The notes under the pieces were generated by a model that did no database searches, was not told the origin of the DNA, and saw only the letters and a list, made by a program, of their open reading frames with translations. DNA of 27,029 bases from Megasphaera elsdenii (lineage in GTDB: Bacteria > Bacillota > Negativicutes > Veillonellales > Megasphaeraceae): assembly GCF_020539865.1 (NCBI RefSeq), contig NZ_JAJBQV010000027.1, forward strand, positions 1 through 27,029. Direction: 5' to 3'. Made by a program: the position numbers and the translations under genes. This document shows positions 7,478 through 17,100 of the stretch, in pieces (the stretch's first letter is position 1; each line of letters starts with the position of its first letter).

Positions 7478-9988
7478 ATGAGTGATCGCATGACATCCAT
7501 TCCCTTTGGAAAATTAATGAACTGGGTCTTGACCGAAGCGCCGGCAGGGACGATTTTCGGCGTCCATCATCGCGTACAGGCTGACCCCAAACGGACTTAT
7601 CGTATCTTTGACCGTCCTTTGGAAATGCCTTTTGGCCCGGCTGCGGGCCCGCACACTCAGCTGGCCCAGAATATCGCTGCTAGCTATGTAGCGGGCGCTC
7701 GTTTCTTTGAACTGAAGACGGTCCAGAAAATCGACGGCGAAGACCTGCCTGTTCCCAAACCATGCATCAAAGCCGACGATGAATGTTATAACGTCGAATG
7801 GTCGACAGAGTTGACTGTACCGAAGGCTTTGGAAGAATATATCAAGGCTTGGTTCCTAGTTCACGTCATGGCCGTTGAATACGGTTTAGGGAGTCCTGAC
7901 GGGATGCAGTTCAATATGTCCGTCGGTTACGACTTGGCTGGGATACAGACGGCGAAAATCGATTCGTTCATTGAAAACCTGAAAGACGCGTCCCATACGG
8001 TTGCTTTTGCCGACTGCAAGGCCTGGCTCCTGGCCCATCTGGACCGATTCCAGAAGTTCCGCCGCGAAGACGTCGAAGCCATTCCGGCCACTATTTGCCA
8101 TTCCGTCACCGTCTCGACCATGCATGGCTGCCCGCCTGATGAAATCGAACGGATTGCCCGCTATTTACTGAAAGAAAAACACCTCCATACTTTTGTCAAA
8201 TGCAATCCGACCTTACTGGGCTATGACTTCGTCCGCCAGTGCATGGATGACCAGGGGTACGGCCATCTGGTCTTTGACGACAGTCATTTCAAAGCCGACT
8301 TGCAATATGAAGACGCCGTGCCCATGCTCAAACGTTTACAAGAGGCCGGCCGAGCCGAAGGCCTGGTATTTGGCGTAAAATTGACCAATACCTTCCCCGT
8401 CGACATTACGCGCCATGAATTGCCAGGGACGGAAATGTATATGTCTGGCAAGCCCCTGTTCTTCCTGGCCATGAACGTGGCTAAGAAATTGAGCGAAGCC
8501 TTTGACGAAACCCTGCCGATTTCCTATAGCGGCGGTGCCGATGCCTATAATATCGGCGACATCGTCCAGACCGGTATCTGGCCAGTCACGGTGGCGACGA
8601 CGCTACTCAAGCCCGGCGGCTATGACCGTTTTGCCCAGCTGGCACAATGTTTTGAAGGCCAGACCGGCCAGGCGTTTACTCGTGTAAACGTCGATGCTCT
8701 GGATGCCTTGTTGACAAAAGCGAAAGGCGATGCCCACTATGCCCGCCTGGATCCCAAGGCCCAGCGGCGCAAGAACGACCGGGCTTTGCCCTTGATGGAC
8801 TGCTTTATGGCACCGTGTAGCCAGACTTGCCCCATCCATCAGGATATCCCGGCTTATATGGACCTCGTCGCAGCTGGGAAATATGACCAGGCGCTGCAGA
8901 TTATCTTGGAAAAGAATCCACTGCCCTTTACGACGGGGACTGTCTGCTACCATACCTGCATGAACAGCTGTACGCGCAACTTCTGCGATGAGCCTGTCGA
9001 AATCCGGCGCAATAAGCTGATTGCCGCTGAAAAAGGCTATGCCGACGTCATGACGACCTTGCAGGCCGCGCCATCTAATGGGAAGAAAGCTGCCGTCATC
9101 GGCGCCGGCCCTGCCGGACTATCGGCTGCTTATTTCTTGGCTCGCGGCGGTTTCGATGTGACCGTCTTCGATAAGAACGATGAACCTGGCGGTCTGGTGC
9201 GGACCTTCTTATGTGAAAAGAAAGGCCAGATTTCGCCGGAAGCCATCGATCGCGATGTAGCCCTCATCGAAAAGATGGGCGTTTACCTCGTCGTCAGCAA
9301 GGCGATTGCCTCTCTTGATGAACTACAGGATTATGACGTCATCCTGGCAGCCTGCGGCGTCAAAGGGAAAATTGGTGATACCTTGGCCAGCACTATCGAC
9401 GGGCTGACGATCATCGGCGACGGCCATTACGGGAAGACGACATCTGTCGTCGAGTGTGTGGCTGACGGCAAGCGGGCGGCGGAAGCCATCTTGGGCCAGC
9501 TGGCCAGTATCGATACGATGATTCTAGCCGATGTAAACAACGTTTACTCTCGCCGAGGCGTCCTGGAAGCGGCACCGGTAACGGGCTGTGACGGACGCTG
9601 CCTCCGTTGTGACAGCGTCTGCGAAGTCTGTACGGAAGTCTGTCCCAACCGGGCCAATGTGGCTATTGCCGTGCCAGGCCATGTGCAGACCCAAATCCTG
9701 CATATCGATTACCTATGCAACGAATGTGGCAACTGCCGGACCTTCTGTCCCTGGGGCGGTGCGCCGTATGTAGATAAATTCACCCTCTTTGCCAATGAAG
9801 ATGATTTAGACCACAGCTATAATTCGGGTTTTGCCGTCCTCGACAAGCGTAGCGGCTTATGCAAGGTCCGCCTGGACGGTGAGGTCCGGTCGACGACCTT
9901 AGGAATGGCTGATGAAGCCATTCCAGAAGATATTCGAGTTTTTATGGAAACGGTCTGCCGCGATTACGGCTATTTGCTGATTGAATAG
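7478..9988 (+). CDS. ygfK: YgfK, putative selenate reductase/iron-sulfur flavoprotein, compact form
   Basis: An 836-residue iron-sulfur flavoprotein of the YgfK family. Residues 1 to about 430 are dihydroorotate-dehydrogenase-like (STMHGCPPDEIE, then VKCNPTLLGYDF). About 443-515 is a GltD-type cysteine-rich segment (CSQTC, then CYHTCMNSCTRNFC). From 537 runs a FAD-binding domain with GAGPAGLSAAYFLARGG. About 703-760 is a two-cluster ferredoxin (CLRCDSVCEVCTEVC and CNECGNCRTFC). The family is usually near 1,000 residues. Here the sequence passes directly from DVILAACG (~620) to GLTIIGDG (~645), so the inserted NAD(P)H-binding Rossmann module is absent. The role is electron transfer in the purine/selenate system, with formate- or ferredoxin-linked electrons inferred. 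TAAGGAG precedes the ATG. Confidence 0.93.
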   Translation: MSDRMTSIPFGKLMNWVLTEAPAGTIFGVHHRVQADPKRTYRIFDRPLEMPFGPAAGPHTQLAQNIAASYVAGARFFELKTVQKIDGEDLPVPKPCIKADDECYNVEWSTELTVPKALEEYIKAWFLVHVMAVEYGLGSPDGMQFNMSVGYDLAGIQTAKIDSFIENLKDASHTVAFADCKAWLLAHLDRFQKFRREDVEAIPATICHSVTVSTMHGCPPDEIERIARYLLKEKHLHTFVKCNPTLLGYDFVRQCMDDQGYGHLVFDDSHFKADLQYEDAVPMLKRLQEAGRAEGLVFGVKLTNTFPVDITRHELPGTEMYMSGKPLFFLAMNVAKKLSEAFDETLPISYSGGADAYNIGDIVQTGIWPVTVATTLLKPGGYDRFAQLAQCFEGQTGQAFTRVNVDALDALLTKAKGDAHYARLDPKAQRRKNDRALPLMDCFMAPCSQTCPIHQDIPAYMDLVAAGKYDQALQIILEKNPLPFTTGTVCYHTCMNSCTRNFCDEPVEIRRNKLIAAEKGYADVMTTLQAAPSNGKKAAVIGAGPAGLSAAYFLARGGFDVTVFDKNDEPGGLVRTFLCEKKGQISPEAIDRDVALIEKMGVYLVVSKAIASLDELQDYDVILAACGVKGKIGDTLASTIDGLTIIGDGHYGKTTSVVECVADGKRAAEAILGQLASIDTMILADVNNVYSRRGVLEAAPVTGCDGRCLRCDSVCEVCTEVCPNRANVAIAVPGHVQTQILHIDYLCNECGNCRTFCPWGGAPYVDKFTLFANEDDLDHSYNSGFAVLDKRSGLCKVRLDGEVRSTTLGMADEAIPEDIRVFMETVCRDYGYLLIE

Positions 9989-10005
9989 AGAAAGAAGGGG
10001 AAACC

Positions 10006-11400
10006 ATGGATTACGTTATCAAAAACGGGACGGTCTGCCTGGAAGGAGAACATTTCCGGGCCGACGTCACCGTCAGGGAGGGAAAGATCCAGGCCCTAGG
10101 ACAGGCTGTCCACAATGGTCATGAAACAGTTATCGAGGCCGATGGTTTCTATGTCTGCCCTGGCGGCATCGATGCCCATACTCATATGGATCTGCAGCAG
10201 TCGCCGCAGTATCGCTCGTGCGATGACTTTTACAGCGGCGGTGTAGCTGCGGCCTGCGGCGGTACGACAACTATCCTGGACCACATGGCCTTTGGCCCAG
10301 CCGGCTGCTCCTTGCGCTATCCCTTTGAACAGTACAAGAAACTGGCTGCGCCCTGCCCGGTCGACTACAGCTTCCATGGCGTCATCCAGCACGTCGATGA
10401 CCAGGTCCTGCAGGAATTGGGCCAGCTCATCGACGAAGGGTTTCCCAGCTTAAAGGCTTATACGACGTATGGCTATCCTGTCGGCGAAAGAGAATTGATG
10501 CAGCTCCTGCCGGTCATCAAAAAGCATGGTGGCTTGCTTACGGTTCATGCCGAAAGCGATGGCATTACGAAGGCTTTACAGGATTCTTTGGGCATACAGG
10601 ACTTAGTAGGGCCTATAGGACAGGCCCAGACGCGCCCTAATATGGCTGAAGCCTCGGCTGTGAGCCGTGTCTTGGCTACGGCCCGTGTCTGCGGTGACGC
10701 TCCCATCTATATTGTCCACACATCGGCTCATGAGAGCCTGAGTCAGATACGCCTGGCCCGGCGCCAAGGCCAGCGCCACATATACAGTGAAACGTGTCCG
10801 CAATACTTATTGCTGACAGAAGATAAATTCCGCGAAGGCGGTCCTTTAGAAGGCATTAAATACATGATGGCGCCGCCCTTGCGGAAAGCCGAAGATAACC
10901 GGGCCTTATGGCAGGCCTTGGCCGATGGGACGGTACAGACAGTGGCGACGGACCACTGTCCCTTTACGATATCTGAAAAACAGGAGAATGTCAGTGATTT
11001 CCGTAAGTGTCCCGGCGGTGTATCCGGCGTCGAAGAACGGATGCCCTTGTTGTTCAGCGAAGGCGTCCTGAAAGGGCGGCTGACCCTGGAGCGGTTCGTC
11101 CAGTTGACCAGTGCCAATGGGGCCAAGATTTTTGGCCTGTATCCGCGCAAAGGGACGTTGTTGCCTGGCAGCGATGCCGACCTCGTCCTCATCGACCCGA
11201 AAGGAGAACGGACCTTTGCCAGCGTGAATCTGCACACGACCTGTGGTTATTCGCCATATGAGGGCATGACGGTCCAGGCGACGATCCGCCTGACGATGCT
11301 CCGTGGTGAAATCATTGCGAAAGACAACCAATTCTGTGGAAAACGCGGCTATGGAAGCTTGTTGCATCGGTCCGCAATGAAAGATAATCTCGATTATTAG
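10006..11400 (+). CDS. hydA: Dihydropyrimidinase / D-hydantoinase
   Basis: A 464-residue cyclic amidohydrolase, the same length class as E. coli HyuA (about 461). Binuclear-zinc ligands are visible: DAHTH (H58 and H60), the carbamylated lysine K150 in SLKAYTTYG, H181 in TVHAES, a His in IVHTSAHES, and the Asp of VATDHCP. It opens cyclic amides (hydantoin, dihydropyrimidine); in this cluster a ring-opened or reduced purine intermediate is the likely substrate. It starts 17 bp after ygfK and ends 12 bp before xdhD, so it belongs to the same operon. AAGAAGGGG serves as ribosome-binding site. Confidence 0.93.
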   Translation: MDYVIKNGTVCLEGEHFRADVTVREGKIQALGQAVHNGHETVIEADGFYVCPGGIDAHTHMDLQQSPQYRSCDDFYSGGVAAACGGTTTILDHMAFGPAGCSLRYPFEQYKKLAAPCPVDYSFHGVIQHVDDQVLQELGQLIDEGFPSLKAYTTYGYPVGERELMQLLPVIKKHGGLLTVHAESDGITKALQDSLGIQDLVGPIGQAQTRPNMAEASAVSRVLATARVCGDAPIYIVHTSAHESLSQIRLARRQGQRHIYSETCPQYLLLTEDKFREGGPLEGIKYMMAPPLRKAEDNRALWQALADGTVQTVATDHCPFTISEKQENVSDFRKCPGGVSGVEERMPLLFSEGVLKGRLTLERFVQLTSANGAKIFGLYPRKGTLLPGSDADLVLIDPKGERTFASVNLHTTCGYSPYEGMTVQATIRLTMLRGEIIAKDNQFCGKRGYGSLLHRSAMKDNLDY

Positions 11401-11412
11401 GAAGGTGGCATT

Positions 11413-14103
11413 ATGAGTGAAATATGTAAACTATGGGTAAACAACCGTAAAATAGAGGCCGATGGGGAGCGTAAACTCATAGACGTCCTGCGCCATGACC
11501 TACGCCTGAAATCCGTCAAGGATGGCTGCAGTGAAGGGGCTTGCGGGACTTGTACCGTCGTTATCGACGGCAAGGCGACCAAGACCTGTGTCCAAAAGGT
11601 CAGCCGCATGGCCGGTAAACACGTGTTGACTGTCGAAGGCCTGTCTCAGCGGGAAAAGGATGTCTTTGTCTACGCCTTTGGCGAAGCCGGCGCCGTTCAG
11701 TGCGGCTTTTGCATACCCGGCATGGTCATGTGCGGCAAGGCCCTCATCGACGCCAACCCGGCACCGTCACGCTTGGAAATTATCGCGGCTATCCGCAATA
11801 ATATCTGCCGCTGTACAGGATATAAGAAAATTATCGACGCCATTGCTATAGCTGCGGACATGCTGCATACGAATCAGCCCATTCCTGTCCGCGGCGGCTA
11901 CCGCGGCGTTGGCGATTTTTGCCAGCGCGTCAACGTCAAGGCCAAGGTCCTGGGAATTGGCAAATATACGGATGACCTGGATGCTGTCGATTTGCCCGGT
12001 ATGTGTTATGGCAGTGCCGTCCGCAGCGCCTATCCGCGGGCTGTCGTCAAGGTTATCCATACGGAAAAGGCTAAGGCCCTGCCTGGTGTCGTCTGTGTCC
12101 TGACGGCAGGCGACATTCCTGGTTCCGTCAAGGTCGGCCATTTGAAGACCGATTGGGATACGCTCATCCCCGTCGGCTCGACGACACACTTCCTGGGCGA
12201 TGCTATCGCCCTGGTCGCGGCAGAAACGCCAGATATTCTGGAACAGGCTAAGAAACTCGTCGACATCGAATATGAAGAACTGCCGCCCCTGACCTGTGCT
12301 GCCGAGGCCTTGAAAGAAGGAGCGCCATTGGTTCATCCGTCGGCCGGTACGAATGTCTTAGCCCGTGAACACTTGGTTCGCGGTGATGCCGATGCCGTCA
12401 TTGCCGCCTCAAAGTATAAAGTGACGCACCACTTTGAAACGCCGTGGACGGAACACGCCTTCTTAGAACCGGAATGTGCCGTCGCCATGCCCTTTGATGA
12501 CGGCGTCTTCGTCTATTCATCGGACCAGGGCATTTACGATACGCGACGGGAAACGGCACTCATGCTGGGACTGCCGGAAGAAAAAGTCATCGTTGAAAAC
12601 TGTTTCGTCGGCGGCGGTTTCGGTGGCCGGGAAGATGTGACAGTCCAGCATTTGGCAGCTCTCGTCGCCTATGTATGTAAACGAATATGTAAAGTAAAGT
12701 TGACACGGCAGGAAAGCATCCTCATCCATCCCAAACGCCATCAGTTCAGTATGGACCTGACGACGGCTTGTGATGAAAAGGGGAAGCTGACGGCCATGAA
12801 ACTCGTCGCCGTCACCGATAACGGGGCTTATGCTTCCTTGGGTGGCCCTGTTCTACAGCGTGCTTGTACTCATGCCGCAGGGCCTTATAATTATCAGACC
12901 ATCGACATCGACGGCACAGCCGTTTATACAAATAATCCGCCAGCCGGTGCCTTCCGCGGTTTTGGCGTCACTCAGACCCTCTTTGCGACAGAATTAAACT
13001 TAAATAAACTGGCGGAACTCGTCGGCATCGACCCATGGGAAATCCGCTACCGCAATGCCATCCGTCCGGGCCAAGTCTTGCCCAATGGGCAGATTACCGA
13101 CCCATCGACGGGGTTAGTCGAAACACTGGACGCCGTCAAAGACGTATACTATCAAAGCGGCCCGTATGTGGGCATCGCCTGTGCCTTGAAGAACTCCGGC
13201 GTCGGCGTCGGCCTACCCGACTATGGCCGCTGCCGCTTGGTCGTCAAAGAGAATATGGTCCATATTTACTCGTCGGCGTCCTGCATCGGACAAGGCGTCG
13301 GTACCGTTTTAGTTCAGATCATATCTCAGGCGGCCGGCCTTCCCATTGAAGATATCAAATGGCATATGCCAAATACGGCGACGGCTCCCGATGCCGGCAC
13401 CACGTCGGGATCGCGGCAGACGACACTGACCGGGGAAGCTGCCCGGCGGGCGGCTGTCCAGTTGCGGCGCGACCTCTTTGCCGTCAAGGGTCTGCCTTAT
13501 GAAGTAACGAGTCATGACAGTGACTACTTGGAAGGCGTAAGAGTAGAAAAAGAATCGCCGGCGACAGCAGCCGTCCGCTTCAACCGGAACGACTTGGATG
13601 TCTTAAACGGTCGAGACTATCTAGGCGAATACCTGGGCAAGACGGACAAGATGGGGGTTGACATCCCTCATCCCGTATCGCACGTCGCCTACGGCTATGC
13701 CACTCACGTCTGCATCCTCAACGAAGACGGAACCATCCGCAAGATGGTTGCCGCTCACGACGTGGGCCGCATCGTCAACCGCAAGAGCCTGGAAGGCCAG
13801 ATTGAAGGTGGCACCATCATGGGTTGCGGCTATGCCTTGACGGAACAATATCCCTTGAATCACGGCAAACCGATGGCGAAATTTGGGACCCTAGGCTTGT
13901 TCCGGGCCGACAAAGCGCCAGATGTCGAAGCTATCCCTATCGAAAAAGAAGGCGTCGACGTAGCTTACGGTGCCATCGGTGTCGGTGAAATCACATCTAT
14001 CCCCACCGCTCCGGCCGTAGCCGGGGCCTACTACAGATGGAATGGCCAGTTCCAGATGACATTGCCCTTAGAAGGGACGCCATATAGCCGGAAGAAAAAA
14101 TAA
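11413..14103 (+). CDS. xdhD: Selenium-dependent xanthine dehydrogenase-type molybdenum hydroxylase, XdhD-like
   Basis: An 896-residue fusion of a [2Fe-2S] subunit and a molybdopterin subunit. The N-terminus has a plant-type cluster (C39, C44, C47, C59) and the second cluster (C97, C100, C132, C134). The Mo domain follows, with GGGFGGRED, AFRGFGVTQ, GQGVGTVL and GSRQTT; the catalytic base is E859 in GVGEITSIPTAP. It hydroxylates purines such as xanthine or, run in reverse, reduces urate. Such enzymes often carry a labile selenium ligand placed by YqeB-type factors; yqeB lies downstream. No FAD (YgfM/XdhB-type) subunit gene is present. Oddly, the TAA stop lies within the fused adhesin sequence that begins here. 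GAAGGTGG precedes the ATG. Confidence 0.93.
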   Translation: MSEICKLWVNNRKIEADGERKLIDVLRHDLRLKSVKDGCSEGACGTCTVVIDGKATKTCVQKVSRMAGKHVLTVEGLSQREKDVFVYAFGEAGAVQCGFCIPGMVMCGKALIDANPAPSRLEIIAAIRNNICRCTGYKKIIDAIAIAADMLHTNQPIPVRGGYRGVGDFCQRVNVKAKVLGIGKYTDDLDAVDLPGMCYGSAVRSAYPRAVVKVIHTEKAKALPGVVCVLTAGDIPGSVKVGHLKTDWDTLIPVGSTTHFLGDAIALVAAETPDILEQAKKLVDIEYEELPPLTCAAEALKEGAPLVHPSAGTNVLAREHLVRGDADAVIAASKYKVTHHFETPWTEHAFLEPECAVAMPFDDGVFVYSSDQGIYDTRRETALMLGLPEEKVIVENCFVGGGFGGREDVTVQHLAALVAYVCKRICKVKLTRQESILIHPKRHQFSMDLTTACDEKGKLTAMKLVAVTDNGAYASLGGPVLQRACTHAAGPYNYQTIDIDGTAVYTNNPPAGAFRGFGVTQTLFATELNLNKLAELVGIDPWEIRYRNAIRPGQVLPNGQITDPSTGLVETLDAVKDVYYQSGPYVGIACALKNSGVGVGLPDYGRCRLVVKENMVHIYSSASCIGQGVGTVLVQIISQAAGLPIEDIKWHMPNTATAPDAGTTSGSRQTTLTGEAARRAAVQLRRDLFAVKGLPYEVTSHDSDYLEGVRVEKESPATAAVRFNRNDLDVLNGRDYLGEYLGKTDKMGVDIPHPVSHVAYGYATHVCILNEDGTIRKMVAAHDVGRIVNRKSLEGQIEGGTIMGCGYALTEQYPLNHGKPMAKFGTLGLFRADKAPDVEAIPIEKEGVDVAYGAIGVGEITSIPTAPAVAGAYYRWNGQFQMTLPLEGTPYSRKKK

Positions 14104-17100
14104 AGTATTTAAGGTTATTTGGAGCAAAGCGAAATCAGCGTGGATTGTCGTATCGGAATTAGCCAAAAATCATGACGCTAAAAGCGGTAGCTGCCATGAC
14201 GGACGGAAGGGGAATGCTTGGCTGATATGGGCCATCACGCTGGCCCTGGTGTTGGGGAACGGGACGGCCTGGGCAGCAGATCCTCTTTACGGAACTAGTA
14301 AAGAAAAACCTACTTTCGGTGGGGTCACCATTGGAGAATATCCTAGTGAAGCAGGCTATATGTTTTTATACGGGAATTTTATGATTAATGGTGCCTATGG
14401 ATTTTATGATACTGAAAAACATAGTTTTAGCTTTGGCCAGATTTGGGCTGTTACTCATGATAATTCTCCCAGTCAATATGCATATGTTTTGGGTGAAACT
14501 TATCAAGTAGGAGATTATAGTTTTGCTGTGGGCTATCATGCACAAGCAGGGAAATACAGTTTGGTTTTGGGGAATGAAGCAGGTATTGCCGGAAATGATT
14601 ATGCTATTGGGTTAGGGCCCAAAACTGCTGCTGGAAGTTATGGCGTTGCTATTGGCAATGGGACAAGAACCGGTACAGGGGGTATTACTATTGGCAGTGC
14701 TTATTCCGATGGCACTAATAACGTTAATGCAGCTATTGCCAATGACCCGTTTAGTATTGCCATTGGTACAGGAAGTGAAGTGCAACAAAATGGGACGGGC
14801 AATATTGCCATCGGGTATATGGCTCAGAATACTGCTGGCGCCGATGCCATCGTATTGGGGGCTTTTTCTAAGAGCGACTGGCACCTAAATGCAGGTCAGC
14901 AGGGGTATGCTCCCTGGGAAGGCAGCAATACAGGAAATGTGAATAATTCCACCTTCAAGAACAGCCTGTCTTCTGCTGCTTGGAAGTCCACCAAGGGCGG
15001 TTTGGCCATCGGGGATATTACAGGGGACAAATCCACCTGGATCACCCGGCAAATCAGCGGGGTTGCTGCCGGTACCCAGGATACGGATGCCGTCAACGTG
15101 GCCCAGCTGAAGGCTGTGGAAGAAGAAGGGATTTCTTTTACAGGCAATGACAACCAGAAAATTACCTAGTCCCTGGGAGGCAATTTCAATCTAACAGGCG
15201 GCCTCACCGGCGATGCCCTGAAAGATGGTGCAGCCAGCACGGCCAACCTGGGGGTGCGGAAAAATGCTGCCGGGGACGGTCTGGAAGTGGTCATGACCAC
15301 CAGCCCTTCCTTTGATACGGTTACGGCCAATCACAGTATTACCGTAAAAAATGCTTCCACCGCAGACGGGACTTCGGATATTTCCATTGGCGGCAATGGC
15401 CTTTTCATGGGTACCAAGAAGATCACCGGCCTGGCTGCCGGGACGGACACTACGGATGCAGTGAATTTCGGCCGGTTGAGCGCCGTTTCCAGCAATCTGT
15501 CCACCTTTGAAAATAAAACCATCCAGGTGGCGGCAACGACGGTACCATTTCCCGGAAGCTGGGGGAAACTCCCATCTTGCTTCAAGGCACAGGGACCAAG
15601 ACCAATGAAAATTATTCCGGCAGGAATTTGAGAACCCACGTGGATGAGAACGGGGTGCTCCAGATCCTGCTGGATAAGGAGTTGTTGGAAGACCGGATCG
15701 ATGTGGGCTCAGCTCTGGCCAACCCCACGGACAGCCGGGTGAATTATCCTGTGGTCCTGGGGACGGACAGCACCGATGCCAACATCGGCTACGTAGGCAT
15801 CAACGGCAGAAATGGCACTTCGGCGGTAATCACCGCCTATGCCGGTTCTCCCATCCCGGGCAGTGATTTTAACTATACGGACAGCGAAGGCAAAACAAAG
15901 ATGACCCGCCTGGAATATACGGATCAGGCCGGCCATACCCATCATCTGGCACCCCTTACCGATGGATTGACTTTTGGTGGAGACAATTCCAAGATGCAAA
16001 TTGACAGTGAATCCGAAACCGTAACCGGGACCAATGTCATTTCCCGGAAGTTGAGAGCTAAAGAGTATGGGAAAGACGCTACCACCCATTATCTCCAGAT
16101 TAAAGGCGGGGCGGATGCGGCCAAACTCAGCGACAGCAATATCGGGGTCCAGGCCAGCACTGCGGACGGCTCCCTGACGGTCAAACTGAGCCAGGAACTG
16201 ACTGGACTGACTAGTGCCCACTTTGGGACCACCACTATCGATGGTACTGGCTTGACCTTGGGAATCGGGACCCAAAGGATTTCCCTGACGGCTAATGGCC
16301 TGAATAACGGTGGCCAAAAAGTCACCAACATGAAAGCGGGAGATATTTCCGACACGTCCACGGACGCCATCATCGGCACGGACAACAATGTGAAGGGCCT
16401 GATCTTCACCGGTGATACCGGGCACCTGGGAGATACCCTGCAGATTTTCGGTGGCACCGATACGGATTCCTCCTGCAACATCACTACCCGCGTAGGAAAT
16501 GACGGGATCCTGTATGTGAACTTGAATCGGCAGCTGCAGCTGGATGGACTGCACATTGGTCAGAAGGACAGCAGTGTGGCATCCCTGACCACGGAAACGG
16601 CTGTCCAGAAGGACGGCACCACCAGTACCTACGGCATGCTGAGCCTGAAGGGCGTGAATCAGGCCCAGGCCAACATCACGACCACCATGGGTACCACGTC
16701 TCTGGCCAGCTCCGATCCCACCACCCGGCTGACCTACAGCAACGGCAATGTGGGCAATGCCCATGAAATTGCCACGCTGGAAGATGGGCTGCGGTTCACC
16801 GGGGACAACTATGTGGCTGCCGGCGCCGATACGCCGGAGCAGAACGTGGTGAAGACCCGGCTGGACCAGACTCTCCACATCACCGGCGGCCAGACCGATG
16901 CAGATTCCCTGACAGACCTGACTGACAAGAACATCGGGGTGGTGGCGGAAAATGGCGGCCTCAGCGTCCGCCTGGCCAAAGTGCTCGATGGGATGACGGA
17001 CATCTACATGGGGGACACCCGGGAAGATGCGTCCCATCTGAACAAGAACGGCCTTTACCTGAGCCCCCAAAGTAGCACGGAATATGTGGCCAAGTTCACT

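Noticed and set aside
14249..14251. GTG at 14249 as a real adhesin start
   Set aside because: It would begin inside the hydrophobic core of the signal peptide and remove the conserved extended signal region; no ribosome-binding site precedes it.
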